Positions 46,493-55,607 of a DNA stretch of 64,000 bases are shown piece by piece. Source of the DNA: Simplicispira lacusdiani (GTDB lineage Bacteria; Pseudomonadota; Gammaproteobacteria; Burkholderiales; Burkholderiaceae_C); NCBI RefSeq assembly GCF_003604195.1, contig NZ_QXGR01000010.1, forward strand, positions 1 to 64,000, given 5' to 3'. The notes under the pieces are model-generated. The model saw only the letters and a list, made by a program, of their open reading frames with translations. It was not told where the DNA came from and searched no databases. Both the position numbers and the translations under genes were made by a program. Position 1 is the first letter of the stretch. Every line of letters starts with the position of its first letter.

Positions 46493-47925
46493 CTCCCGAT
46501 ACGCTCCCCGCGCAGGCCGCGCCGCCGCCCGCACCGCCGTCCGTGGCGCCGTCCGTGGCGCCGTCCGTGGCGCCGTCCGTGGCGCCGCGCGGCTCCCTGG
46601 GCGGGCGGCTGGTGCTGGCCACGCTGGCTTTTTGCATGGTGTTCACCCTGGCGGCGGTGGCGGTGCTGACCCTCTCGGCCTGGAAGTCGGGCTTGACCAC
46701 GATGGAGGCCGAGCTGACCCAGATCGAACAGATCTACAGCGGCACTCTGTCCAAGGCCATCTGGGAACTGGACCGCGAGGCGTTGCAGGCCCATGTGCAA
46801 AGCGCCATGCGCCTGCCCTCGGTCGGCCGGGTGGAGCTGAAGGTGATGCTGGCCAACAGCGCGATGGTGGTGATCGAGCGCGCGCGGGAGGAGTGGGGCG
46901 GCCCGGGCCGGGCCCCCACGCGCAGGCTGGTCCTGACCTATGAGCCCTACCCTGGAGCGCGTGAAAAGGTGGGCGAGCTGCTGCTGCAGGGCGATGAGGG
47001 CGTGCTGTGGCAGCGCCTGCGCGGTGCGCTGGCGGCCATCGTGATCACGCAGCTGTTGCAGTCACTGATGCTGGCGGGCCTGATCATGCTGATGTTCAAC
47101 CGGATGGTCACCGTCCATGTGCAGCGCATTGCCTCCCACCTGGCGGGCGTGGGGCCGGGCAACCTCGGCGCGACCCTGGAATTGCAACGCGACAGCCATC
47201 GCCAGGACGAGCTGGGCCAATTGGTGTCGGGGGTCAATCTTCTGCAGGGCAGCCTGGCGAACTATCTGGAGCAGCAGCAGCGTTACGAGCAGGAGCTGGC
47301 GGGCCACCGGGATCACCTGGCCCATCTGGTGGACGAGCGCACGGCCGCGCTGCAGGCCGCCAACGCGCGCCTGGAGAGCCTGGCGCGCACGGACCCACTC
47401 ACGGGGCTGCCCAACCGGCGCCATTTCGACGAGGTCAAGAAGAACGAATTCCGGCGCGCGCGGCGCAGCGGGCAGGGCCTGGCCTTGCTGGTCTGCGATA
47501 TCGACTGCTTCAAGGACTACAACGACCACTACGGGCATGCCATGGGCGACCAGTGCCTGATCGCCGTGGCCCACACCCTGCGCGCCAGCCTGGCGCGCGC
47601 CGGGGACCTGGTGGCGCGCATCGGCGGCGAAGAGTTTGGCGTGCTGCTGCCGGGCACCCATGAGGAAGCCGCCTGGCTGTTGGCGCAGCGTGTGCGCGCC
47701 GCCGTGGCCGCCTGCGCGATCGAGCACCGCCATTCGCAGGCGGCGCCGGTGGTGACGATCAGCATCGGGATGGCGGTGCTGGAGCCGGGGGATGCCGAAG
47801 ATTTCGAGGCGCTGTTCCAGCAGGCCGACCAGGCGCTGTACCGGGCCAAGGCAGCGGGACGCAACCAGGTGGCGGGGCCTATCCGGGCCGCGCATGAACG
47901 TGGCGAAGGGGGGGCAGCACCATGA
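46483..47925 (+). CDS. Membrane diguanylate cyclase, coupled to two binding proteins
   Basis: 480 residues. A Pro/Ala-rich N-terminus contains four Val-Ala-Pro-Ser units, TM1 (about 45-65), a periplasmic domain of about 110 residues (KAIWELDREALQAHVQSAMRL recalls sensor kinase and cyclase loops), TM2 (about 183-207), a HAMP-like stretch, a coiled coil and the GGDEF domain with GGEEF at 381-385 and an RAGD inhibitory site. It makes c-di-GMP. The start overlaps the upstream binding protein by 10 bases, and its stop overlaps the next gene's start by 4, so the three are translated together. Confidence 0.9.
   Translation: MAIAPDTLPAQAAPPPAPPSVAPSVAPSVAPSVAPRGSLGGRLVLATLAFCMVFTLAAVAVLTLSAWKSGLTTMEAELTQIEQIYSGTLSKAIWELDREALQAHVQSAMRLPSVGRVELKVMLANSAMVVIERAREEWGGPGRAPTRRLVLTYEPYPGAREKVGELLLQGDEGVLWQRLRGALAAIVITQLLQSLMLAGLIMLMFNRMVTVHVQRIASHLAGVGPGNLGATLELQRDSHRQDELGQLVSGVNLLQGSLANYLEQQQRYEQELAGHRDHLAHLVDERTAALQAANARLESLARTDPLTGLPNRRHFDEVKKNEFRRARRSGQGLALLVCDIDCFKDYNDHYGHAMGDQCLIAVAHTLRASLARAGDLVARIGGEEFGVLLPGTHEEAAWLLAQRVRAAVAACAIEHRHSQAAPVVTISIGMAVLEPGDAEDFEALFQQADQALYRAKAAGRNQVAGPIRAAHERGEGGAAP
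46537..46584 (+). repeat. 12-bp tandem repeat (CCGTCCGTGGCG x4)
   Basis: Four exact units from 46537 in the cyclase coding region, read as Val-Ala-Pro-Ser repeats in the cytoplasmic N-terminal tail. Since 12 is a multiple of 3, copy-number change would alter tail length without a frameshift. Confidence 0.9.
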
Positions 47926-48656
47926 AGCTGAAGCACTGGGCCTTGTGGATCGGCCTGGCCTGGCTGGTGGCCGGGGTGCCCGCGCGGGCGCAGGCCGTGC
48001 GGGCGGTCACCGAGACCACGCCCTACACCTTTGTCGCCGATGGCAAGGTGGTTGGCACGGCCACCGAAGTGGTGGAACTCACGCTCCAGCGTGCTAGGCT
48101 GACACCCTACACCGTGCACCTCTATCCATGGGCGCGCGCCTACGACATGGCGCTCCAGGAGCCCAATGTGCTGATCTTCCTGATCGCCCGCACTGCGGCG
48201 CGCGAGGAGCAGTTCCACTGGGCAGGCGAGATCATGAAGATCCAGTACCACCTGTTCCGCCTCCGGGGGCGGGCGCAAGGGGTTTCCGATCTGGCGTCGG
48301 CCCGGTCGCGCACCATCGGCGTGATGCGCGACGACGTGCGGCACCAGTACCTGCGCGCCAAGGGGTTCGAGAAGCTGGTCGTGTCGGCGCACCCCATCGA
48401 CAATTTCCGCAAGCTGCTGAGCGGGCAGGTGGATATGGTGCCCCTGACCGCCGACGATGCCACCATGCTGTGCCGGGAGACGGGTTTTGACTGCGCGGGC
48501 CTGGAGCGCGTGCTCACGCTCGATGAGGCCTCCACCGGGCTGTACATGGCCTACAGCCGGCAGACCCCGATGGACGTGGTCGAGCGCACGCGCCAGGCCT
48601 TCGATCGGCTCAGGGCCGAGGGCGTGGTGCGGCGCACCATGGCGCGCACGCCCTGA
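47922..48656 (+). CDS. Periplasmic solute-binding protein (SBP_bac_3-like), paralogue 2
   Basis: 244 residues. Signal peptide (MKLKHWALWIGLAWLVAGVPARAQA) then a type 2 binding fold (AVTETTPYTFVADGKVVGTATEVVELTL). It is similar to the protein at 45707 (YPWARAYDMA, VLIFLIARTAAREEQFHWAGEI versus MPWARAYQMA, VLIYSIGRTPERERLFKWVGVI). ATG overlaps the cyclase stop (ATGA). There is no transport gene near, so it is likely a ligand sensor for the cyclase. Confidence 0.85.
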   Translation: MKLKHWALWIGLAWLVAGVPARAQAVRAVTETTPYTFVADGKVVGTATEVVELTLQRARLTPYTVHLYPWARAYDMALQEPNVLIFLIARTAAREEQFHWAGEIMKIQYHLFRLRGRAQGVSDLASARSRTIGVMRDDVRHQYLRAKGFEKLVVSAHPIDNFRKLLSGQVDMVPLTADDATMLCRETGFDCAGLERVLTLDEASTGLYMAYSRQTPMDVVERTRQAFDRLRAEGVVRRTMARTP

Positions 48657-48763
48657 AGCAGCGTTCCCCCTGGCCGCTGCCGGGCTGCGCCCGGCCCATC
48701 GGCTGCCGGTGGCGTACAGCGCGATGAATCACGGAAGTGAACGGGCTCCGGGGACTGGGGTGT

Positions 48764-49738
48764 TCAAGCGAAATGGTCGAACGAGGCGTAGCTTCGCGTG
48801 ACGGCGCGGCCTTGCGCGTCGATGAGGCGCAGGCCCGGTGCGGCCTCGGTGCGGCCGATGCGCGTGACGGGCGTGCCCGTCGCCCGGCCCGCCGCCTCGA
48901 CGGCGGCGCGCGCCGCCACGGGCGCCGTGAAGACGAGTTCGTAGTCGTCGCCGCCGGCCAGCGTGCACTGGTGCAGAAGTTCAAGGTCAAATTGGGGTTT
49001 GACGCTTTCTGGATCAGCGCCAGCAGCTATCAATTTGATAGTTTCCGAGGTGTCGATGCAGGCCCCCACGCCCGAGGCGCGCAGCAGGTGGCCCAGGTCG
49101 CCGAGCAGCCCGTCGCTCACGTCGAGCGCGGCGCTGGCGACGCCGCGCAAGGCCTGGCCCAATGCCACGCGCGGTGTGGGCCGCTCCAGGCGCTGGCGCG
49201 CGGCCTGCAGCAGGGCCGGGGGCAGCGGGGCGCGGCCCAGCAGTGCCTCCAGCGCCAGCCGGGCGTCGCCCAGCGTGCCGCTGACCCAGATGTCCTCGCC
49301 CGCGCGCGCGCCGCCGCGCAGCAGGGCTTGGCCCGCAGGCACTTCGCCGAAGATGGTGATGCAAAGGTTCAGCGGGCCCTGCGTGGTGTCGCCGCCCACG
49401 AGTTCGCACCCGTGCGCGTCGGCCAGGCGCAGCAGGCCGCGCGCGAAGGCTTCGAGCCAGGGCTCTTGAACGCGGGGCAGCGCCAGCGCCAGCGTGAAGG
49501 CCAGCGGCCGCGCGCCGCAGGCGGCGAGGTCGGACAGGTTCACGGCCAGCGCCTTGTGGCCCAGGGCCTCGGGGTCCACGTCGGCGAAGAAATGCCGACC
49601 CTCGACCAGCATGTCGCTGGAGACAGCCAGTTGCATGCCCGGCGCGGGCGCGAGCAGCGCGCAGTCGTCGCCCACGCCCAGCACGGCGCGGCGCGTTGGG
49701 CGCGTGAAGTAGCGCGCGATCAGGTCGAATTCACCCAT
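48764..49738 (-). CDS. thiL: Thiamine-monophosphate kinase
   Basis: 324 residues. It phosphorylates thiamine monophosphate to the diphosphate. Family blocks: VLGVGDDCALLAP (Mg-ATP binding), SSDMLVEGRHFFADVDPEALGHKALAVNLSDLAACGARP, VGGDTTQGPLN and DVSDGLLGDLGHLL. Repeat copy F encodes TIKLIAAGADPESVKPQFDL (about residues 234-253), a region that is a variable loop in ThiL. In betaproteobacteria it usually sits with pgpA; here they are separated by about 6.4 kb. Confidence 0.95.
   Translation of the reverse strand: MGEFDLIARYFTRPTRRAVLGVGDDCALLAPAPGMQLAVSSDMLVEGRHFFADVDPEALGHKALAVNLSDLAACGARPLAFTLALALPRVQEPWLEAFARGLLRLADAHGCELVGGDTTQGPLNLCITIFGEVPAGQALLRGGARAGEDIWVSGTLGDARLALEALLGRAPLPPALLQAARQRLERPTPRVALGQALRGVASAALDVSDGLLGDLGHLLRASGVGACIDTSETIKLIAAGADPESVKPQFDLELLHQCTLAGGDDYELVFTAPVAARAAVEAAGRATGTPVTRIGRTEAAPGLRLIDAQGRAVTRSYASFDHFA
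48987..49042 (-). repeat. Dispersed repeat family 1, copy F, inside thiL
   Basis: On the coding strand it begins CTATCAAATTGATAGCTGCT and ends CAAACCCCAATTTGACC. Its frame (ACT-ATC-AAA) and orientation are the same as those of copies C and D. Confidence 0.75.
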
Positions 49739-49811
49739 GGGGTTCGATTGTGCGGTGTATCAATGGCAGTGCCGTCATGATGGCCCACGCGGGCTGGGTA
49801 CTGGCCTGCTT

Positions 49812-49896
49812 CAGACCAGCGGCCGCCGTGCAAGGGCCGCCCCGCCGCACTGGCGGCGTCCCCCCGGGGGAAGGCGCGAAGCGGCTCAGGGGGGGG
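49812..49896 (-). repeat. Dispersed repeat family 2, copy 2
   Basis: Read on the minus strand it gives CCTGAGCCGCTTCGCGCCTT, then CCCCCGGGGGGACGCCGCCA, GTGCGGCGGGGCGGCCCTTG and GCGGCCGCTGGTCTG, matching 36871-36980 except that the inner segment between the CCTTCCCCC and GGGGGACGCC parts is shorter. It abuts the stop codon of the YbdK-type gene. Confidence 0.7.
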
Positions 49897-51018
49897 TTAA
49901 TTCACTCCTCGGAAGCGCAGCGCGGCCTGCCGGCTCACCTCGGCGAGCAGCTGTTCCTCGCGCTGGCATTCGCGCAGCCAGCGGGCATCGTTCTGGCCCG
50001 CGCTGGCCTCGCCGCGCAGCAGGTGCAGGGCGCCCGTGGCACCCTGCGTGGCGGCGTGGCCGGCGATGCGGTCCATGGTCTGCAGGATGTGCTCGCGCAG
50101 CGGCATGTGCTCGCCCGTGGACGGGTCCACGTAGACCGCGTCCAGCCCGAAGCGGCAGGCCTGGAAGCGGTTGTAGGTGTAGACGAGGTAGTCGTCCTCC
50201 TCGGGCATGAAGGGCTGATCGGCCAGGAACCAGGCGCCGAGCGATTGCACGAAGCCGGCGAGCGCGGCGGCGCGCTCGATGGTCAGCGGGGTGTCGAACA
50301 CGCGGATCTCGATGGTGCCGTACTCGGGCTTGGGGCGGATGTCCCAGTAGAAGTCCTTCATGCTCTTGACCACGCCGGTGCGCGTCATCTTGTCGAAGAA
50401 CTGGCCGAAGGCCTCCCAGGTCAGCACGAAGGGCGCGCGGCCCGACAGCGGAAAGGCGAACACCGAGTTGAGCCGCGCCGAGTCGAACTGCGTGTCCTGC
50501 CCCTGCACGTAGGGGCTGGAGGCCGAGAGCGCGATGAAGTGCGGGATATAGCGGCTCATGCGGTGCAGCATGAGCAGGGCGGCATCGGCGTCCGGGCAGC
50601 CGATGTGCACATGCTGGCCGAAGATGGTGAACTGCTTGCTCAGGTAGCCGTAGAGCTGCGAGAGCTCCTGGAAGCGCGGCTTGTCGTAGATGCGCCGCTC
50701 GTGCCACTGCTGGAACGGGTGCGTGCCGCCGCCGGCCACGGCGATGTTGAGCTTGTCGGCGCTTTTCACCAGCGCGTCGCGGATCGGGATGAGCTGGCCC
50801 AGCACCTCGCTGCTGCTGTGGCAGACGCCGGTGGAGATCTCGATCATGCTGTTGGTCATCTCGGGCACCACGCTGCCGGGCAGGGGTATCTTCTTCATGA
50901 GGCGCAGCATGTCCTCGGCGTAGGGAGCGAGGTCGTAGTCGTGGGTGTTGACGAGCTGCAGCTCCAGTTCCACGCCCAGCGTCAGCGGTTCGGAATGGTG
51001 GAAGGCTTCAAGACCCAT
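49897..51018 (-). CDS. YbdK-type carboxylate-amine ligase (GCS2 family)
   Basis: 373 residues. The glutamate-cysteine ligase 2 fold is shown by [86 protein letters not shown] and [18 protein letters not shown]. The family has weak gamma-glutamyl ligase activity in vitro and no firm physiological substrate; true gshA is a different family. It overlaps the antiporter gene by 11 bases, so they form an operon. Confidence 0.9.
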   Translation of the reverse strand: MGLEAFHHSEPLTLGVELELQLVNTHDYDLAPYAEDMLRLMKKIPLPGSVVPEMTNSMIEISTGVCHSSSEVLGQLIPIRDALVKSADKLNIAVAGGGTHPFQQWHERRIYDKPRFQELSQLYGYLSKQFTIFGQHVHIGCPDADAALLMLHRMSRYIPHFIALSASSPYVQGQDTQFDSARLNSVFAFPLSGRAPFVLTWEAFGQFFDKMTRTGVVKSMKDFYWDIRPKPEYGTIEIRVFDTPLTIERAAALAGFVQSLGAWFLADQPFMPEEDDYLVYTYNRFQACRFGLDAVYVDPSTGEHMPLREHILQTMDRIAGHAATQGATGALHLLRGEASAGQNDARWLRECQREEQLLAEVSRQAALRFRGVN

Positions 51019-52264
51019 GGTTTTCTCCGTTGCGGTTGCGGGACAGGGGCGCCCAGGGCTTGGAGCTTTCGCCCGCGCGGTAGATGGCCACGGTGGCGAT
51101 CACCGCGCCCAGCACCTCCATGAGCAGGATGGCGGGCAGCGCGACGCGCGCGATCAGGTGTCCCGTGGAGGGCGAGGCCAGCACGAACTGCGAGGCGATC
51201 AGCAGCGCGATGGACGACATCGGCGTCATCGCGCAGCCCGTCCACAGCGCCTGCTGCCAGCTCGCGCCACTGCCCACGTTGCCCAGCGCCACGCCCACGG
51301 CCTTGGCCAGCAGGCGCACGGCGATCAACGCCAGCACCACGCCGGCCACGGGGGCGCTCCAGTCGGCCTGCGCGGCCACGGTGGAAACGAGCACGAACAT
51401 CAGCATGGTCAGCAGCGACGAGGCGTTGCCGAGCTGGCGCGGCCAGGCCCAGGGGCGCTGGTGCATCTGCTTGAGCAGCATGCCGGCCAGCAGCGCCGCC
51501 AGCGGCGCCGAGCCGCCCATGTGCGCCGCCACGGCCGTGGCGGCGGCCACCAGGGCCAGCAGCAGCATGGAGGTGTTCTCGCTCGTCGGGCTCATGAAGC
51601 GCAGCGCCAGGCGCAGCGCCAGGGCCAGCAGCGTGGCCACCACGATGGAGACGCCCAGCACCACCATCACGGGATAGACCGTGTCCAGCAGGCCGATGGA
51701 GCTGCGGTTGATGAGCTCGGCGCGCGCGCTGCCCAGCGTCAGCGCGTACAGCGTGGAGAGCGTGGCCAGCACGATGGCGCGCTCGGTCACCGGGCCGGCG
51801 GCGCGCGTGTCGGACACCACGCGCGTGAGAACGGCGGGCGAGGCGGCGAGCGCCACGATGGCCAGCGGGCCGGCGGCGCGCTCGGGCACGTCCAGCCACA
51901 GCAGCACCCAGAGCACCGCGAAATAGGTCAGCGCCGACTCGGCGATGCTCTGCACCAGCACCATGGGGTTGTGCCGGAACCAGCGCAGCGGGATGCGCCC
52001 GCCGCACTCGAACAGCACGATGGCGATGCCCAGCTCCAGCAGGAACAGGCCGATGCCTTGCAGCGGCCAGACGGCGCCGCTGAAGCCCGCCAGGCCGGCC
52101 ACGGTGCCGACCAGCGAGTAGCCCACCACCTTGGGCAGACCGATGTGGCGCTGGAACAGGTAGCCGGTCATGGCGGCCACGGCCAGCAGCAGCGACCACT
52201 GCACCGTGGGCAGTCCGGCCGAGGGGCGCAGCCATTGCGCCCAGAAGCTCAGGATTTCGTTCAT
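51008..52264 (-). CDS. Cation:proton antiporter (CPA2/KefB-like), membrane domain only
   Basis: 418 residues with about 11-13 hydrophobic helices ([22 protein letters not shown] onwards). [23 protein letters not shown] and the [25 protein letters not shown] acid motif of helix 5-6 ([16 protein letters not shown]) identify the Na/H exchanger fold. There is no TrkA-N domain, unlike KefB/KefC. It exchanges monovalent cations for protons and is coupled to the YbdK-type gene. A link with glutathione-gated K efflux is conceivable but not shown. Confidence 0.88.
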   Translation of the reverse strand: MNEILSFWAQWLRPSAGLPTVQWSLLLAVAAMTGYLFQRHIGLPKVVGYSLVGTVAGLAGFSGAVWPLQGIGLFLLELGIAIVLFECGGRIPLRWFRHNPMVLVQSIAESALTYFAVLWVLLWLDVPERAAGPLAIVALAASPAVLTRVVSDTRAAGPVTERAIVLATLSTLYALTLGSARAELINRSSIGLLDTVYPVMVVLGVSIVVATLLALALRLALRFMSPTSENTSMLLLALVAAATAVAAHMGGSAPLAALLAGMLLKQMHQRPWAWPRQLGNASSLLTMLMFVLVSTVAAQADWSAPVAGVVLALIAVRLLAKAVGVALGNVGSGASWQQALWTGCAMTPMSSIALLIASQFVLASPSTGHLIARVALPAILLMEVLGAVIATVAIYRAGESSKPWAPLSRNRNGENHGS

Positions 52265-52447
52265 GTCATGTGTCCTCTCCGTCGTTCGGGTGTGGCCCGG
52301 GGGGGCGGACAGGCAGCTCGGCCCTCCCGGCCCAGGGTGACGGGTGGGAAGCGAACCGCCTGGGCGGTGTCCTGAATTTACGGGCGAATGCCAGGCCTTG
52401 CTGTAGGACAGCGGAAGGACCCGGGCGCCCGGCCGGGGCCGCCCTGT

Positions 52448-54424
52448 TCAGGGCGCGCGGCGCTCAGGCATGAAAAAGCTCAGGGAAGCGGTGCGCAGGC
52501 GCGCACGGATGGCAGTGTATATGCGGGAGCGATCAACCCCGCTCACGTTGCGGGCACGCAGCGCCAGGCGGAAGGCCAGGTAGAAGCTCACGGCGACGTT
52601 GAACGCGCCCAGCAGCGGCAGGGTGGCCACGGCCCACCAGAAGGCCGGCAGGTGCAGCACCTCCAGGCCCAGCGCGGCGCTGGCGGCCCCCAGCTGTCCG
52701 GAAGACAGCGTCACGTGGCGTACGTCCAGCCCCAGTCCGAAGAAGCCAGCGAACGCGGGAACGAGCCCGAGCATGAAGCCCAGCGAGATGTTGGCGGCGA
52801 AGCCCGAGATGTTCGCGCGCAGAAAGCGCGCCCAGCGCGCGGCGCGCTCGCCGCCCAGCCAGCGGGTGATGCGCGGGTTGTAACGCAAGGCCGAGTCGAG
52901 CCGGTGCAGCACGAACCAGTTTTCCGTCCAGCCCGCGATGATGCTGGAAGTGAACAACAGCACCCCGGTGAACGCGGCGAACAGGACCGAGGGGCCGAGC
53001 AGGTGCAGCGACTCCAGCACATGCGTGGCCGTCTCCGGGCTGATGGCGGGTTGGCCGCTGGCCCAGGCCAGGCATTGGGCCAGGCCCCACACGGCCGGGA
53101 ACACCACCAGCACATTGCCGAGCACGGCCGCCACCTGGGAGCGCACGAGGTGGGTGACCTCGTCCACGAAGGGCTCCACGCCCGCGCCCGTGTCCAGTTC
53201 CTTGAGCCGCGCCGCCATGGCGGGCGCCGTCATCGCGGGCTGCTTGGTGGCCACCGTGAAATGCAGCAGCTGGATGAGCACGAAGCTCGCGGCATAGTTC
53301 ACCCCCGCCCAGAAACCGCCCCAGAAGGCCGACAGGGCCAGCGCATAGAGCGCGAACTTGATAAGCGTGGTGAACGCCATCACGGCACCGCCGCCCGCGG
53401 CCTGGGCCACCATGGCGCGGTATTCCGCCGCCGTGCGGGTGATGTAGTGTTCACCGGTCTCGGCGCTGCGTTCGGCCACCTTGGCCGCCAGGATGGACGA
53501 GTTGGCCGCCAGCAGCGCGCGCAGGCTGCGCCGCTCCTGCCCCACCAGCACCAGCTGCGCCAGCAACTGCGCAGCGCTGGCGGCCGGGGTGGGCGAGAGC
53601 ACGCAGTCGAGCAGGGCGCGCACGCGCAGGATGCGCTCGCGCAACTGGCGCAGCAGGAACACCAGGCCGACCGAGATGCCGTTGTCCTCGAAATGCGGGT
53701 ACACCGTGGCCGCCGCCGCGCGGCAGGCCTCCAGGCGCTCGCGCAGGCGCTGCGCGGCCTCGTCGAGCCGCTCGCGCGTACGCAGGCCGCGCAGCACCTC
53801 CACGCGCAGGCTTTCCACGTCGCGGGTCAGCGCGTGGAAGGGCTGGGCCTCGCGCGCCGCCTCGCTCATGCGCAGGCGCAGCTCGGGCGCGAAGCCGGTG
53901 GCCAGGATCTGCCCGGCGCAGTAGGTGATGGCGTCGAGCAGGATGCGTTGCCACAGGGCGCTGGGGCCGTCGTTCTCCGAGAGCAGGGCCGCCAGCCGCT
54001 GCAGGTCCTGCGCCTGCAACGCCGCCAGCCACCGGGCGTCGAACGCCGTGGGCAGGGCCAGGCTGAACAGCTCGGACGCGTCGATGGTCTCCGGGCTGCT
54101 GGGCAGCAGCTTGCGGCGCAGGCGCTCGGCCACTTCGCTGACCAGCGCGGTGCGTGGCGCGAAACCGAAGTCGGCCAGCAGGGTGGTCATGTCCACCGTG
54201 TCCACCAGCGTGGCCCACCAGGCGCGCAGCCGTGACCGCAGATCCGGGTCGGCCTCGACGGCGTCGAGGAACTGGCGCACCCGCTCCAGCGCGGCGGCCG
54301 GGGATTCTTGGCCGCCACGCACCCAGGCCAGCAGGTGCACCAGCCACAGGTGGCGGGCGGCCAGGCCGGCGCGCGGGTCCAGCGCGGCGAGCAGGCGGTC
54401 CAGCTCCGTGCCGGGGCGGCTCAA
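52448..54424 (-). CDS. Gcr-type 'site-specific recombinase' (polytopic membrane protein)
   Basis: 658 residues from a TTG whose last two bases overlap the apaG stop (TTGA), with GAGGG upstream. The N-terminal ~330 residues are helical and soluble ([39 protein letters not shown]). The C-terminal half has about six membrane helices ([108 protein letters not shown]). This is the SpecificRecomb family, named after Gcr of Neisseria. No tyrosine or serine recombinase motif is seen, so the name is probably misleading. Confidence 0.85.
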   Translation of the reverse strand: MSRPGTELDRLLAALDPRAGLAARHLWLVHLLAWVRGGQESPAAALERVRQFLDAVEADPDLRSRLRAWWATLVDTVDMTTLLADFGFAPRTALVSEVAERLRRKLLPSSPETIDASELFSLALPTAFDARWLAALQAQDLQRLAALLSENDGPSALWQRILLDAITYCAGQILATGFAPELRLRMSEAAREAQPFHALTRDVESLRVEVLRGLRTRERLDEAAQRLRERLEACRAAAATVYPHFEDNGISVGLVFLLRQLRERILRVRALLDCVLSPTPAASAAQLLAQLVLVGQERRSLRALLAANSSILAAKVAERSAETGEHYITRTAAEYRAMVAQAAGGGAVMAFTTLIKFALYALALSAFWGGFWAGVNYAASFVLIQLLHFTVATKQPAMTAPAMAARLKELDTGAGVEPFVDEVTHLVRSQVAAVLGNVLVVFPAVWGLAQCLAWASGQPAISPETATHVLESLHLLGPSVLFAAFTGVLLFTSSIIAGWTENWFVLHRLDSALRYNPRITRWLGGERAARWARFLRANISGFAANISLGFMLGLVPAFAGFFGLGLDVRHVTLSSGQLGAASAALGLEVLHLPAFWWAVATLPLLGAFNVAVSFYLAFRLALRARNVSGVDRSRIYTAIRARLRTASLSFFMPERRAP

Positions 54425-54813
54425 TGCAGCACCCTCGCGCCTGGTTCGCTGGCCTCCAGCAGGAAGAGCGGGATGGACGCGCTGAACGCCGTGCCATCCT
54501 CGGCTACGCAGTGGTAGCTGCCATGCATGGTGCCGGTGGCGGTGCGCAGGCGGCAGCCGCTGGTGTACTGGTAGGACTCGCCGGGCTGCAGCAGCGGTTG
54601 CTGCCCCACCACGCCCAGGCCCTGGACCTCCTCGGTGTGGCCCAGCGCGTCGCAAATGGTCCAGTGGCGCGAGATCAGCTGGGCCGCCACCGTGCCGGCA
54701 TTCGTGATGGTGATGGTGTAGGCGAAGCTGTACACGCCCTCGCCGGGCTCCGACTGGTCGGGCAGGTACTCGGGCAGCACCGCCACGTCGAACTGGTACT
54801 TGGACAGGGACAT
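54421..54813 (-). CDS. apaG: ApaG protein
   Basis: 130 residues from the ATG at 54813 (an ATG at 54825 would add MRPI). The fibronectin type III-like ApaG fold has [51 protein letters not shown] and [17 protein letters not shown]. It is linked to Co/Mg tolerance and Ap4A metabolism in enterics, with no firm biochemical activity. It is divergent from rpe, 33 bases apart, so both promoters overlap. Confidence 0.95.
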   Translation of the reverse strand: MSLSKYQFDVAVLPEYLPDQSEPGEGVYSFAYTITITNAGTVAAQLISRHWTICDALGHTEEVQGLGVVGQQPLLQPGESYQYTSGCRLRTATGTMHGSYHCVAEDGTAFSASIPLFLLEASEPGARVLH

Positions 54814-54846
54814 GATGGGGCGCATGGTAACTGCGACAATGGCGGC

Positions 54847-55530
54847 ATGAGCCGTACCTTCCGCATTGCCCCTTCGATCCTGTCCGCCGATTTCGCCCGC
54901 CTGGGCGAGGAAGTGCGGAATGTCATCGCCGCCGGTGCCGACTGGATCCATTTCGACGTCATGGACAACCATTACGTGCCCAACCTCACCTTCGGCCCCA
55001 TGGTCTGCCAGGCGCTCAAGCAGCACGCCCAGACGCCCGCCGGCGTGGCGGTGCCGATCGACGTGCACCTGATGATCCAGCCCGTGGACGCCCTGGCCGC
55101 CGCTTTCGCCGACGCGGGCGCCGACTACATCAGCTTCCATCCGGACGCCTCGGGCCATGTGCACCGCAGCATCCAGGCCATCCGTTCCAAGGGTGTCAAG
55201 CCTGGTCTGGTGTTCAATCCCGCCGAGCCGCTGGATGTGCTCGACTGGGTGATCGACGACATCGACCTCATCCTCATCATGAGCGTGAACCCCGGCTTTG
55301 GCGGCCAGAGTTTCATCGACTCGGCCTTGCGCAAGATCGAGGCCGTGCGCAAGCGCATCGACGCCTGCGGGAAGGACATCCGCCTGGAGGTCGATGGCGG
55401 CATCAAGGTCGACAACATCCGCCGCGTGGCCAACGCGGGAGCTGACACCTTCGTCGCTGGCAGCGCCATCTTCGGCAAGCCCGATTACCGAGGGGTCATC
55501 GACACCATGCGTGCGCAGCTGGGTGGCTGA
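54847..55530 (+). CDS. rpe: Ribulose-phosphate 3-epimerase
   Basis: 227 residues, full length. It interconverts ribulose 5-phosphate and xylulose 5-phosphate. Signatures: [35 protein letters not shown] (metal-binding His and Asp), [19 protein letters not shown] and EVDGGI. No gph gene follows within the window; a strong terminator is found 21 bases after the stop. Confidence 0.97.
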   Translation: MSRTFRIAPSILSADFARLGEEVRNVIAAGADWIHFDVMDNHYVPNLTFGPMVCQALKQHAQTPAGVAVPIDVHLMIQPVDALAAAFADAGADYISFHPDASGHVHRSIQAIRSKGVKPGLVFNPAEPLDVLDWVIDDIDLILIMSVNPGFGGQSFIDSALRKIEAVRKRIDACGKDIRLEVDGGIKVDNIRRVANAGADTFVAGSAIFGKPDYRGVIDTMRAQLGG

Positions 55531-55557
55531 AGTCCCCATCATCCGGGTAACCAAGAA

Positions 55558-55584
55558 AAAGGGCCGACGATCCGTCGGCCCTTT
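55558..55584 (+). terminator. Terminator after rpe, bidirectional
   Basis: GGGCCGACG / CGTCGGCCC stem with a three-base loop, flanked by AAA and TTT. It ends rpe and could also end the convergent pilus operon, whose last stop is at 55608. Confidence 0.9.
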
Positions 55585-55607
55585 GGCATTGTAGAAATGA
55601 CACGCCT

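Noticed and set aside
49897..51018. Glutathione biosynthesis gshA
   Set aside because: It belongs to the GCS2/YbdK family with only weak ligase activity known, not to the main GshA family.
52448..54424. Mobile element or integron, because of the recombinase family name
   Set aside because: No att sites, no flanking repeats, no recombinase catalytic motif; membrane helices instead.
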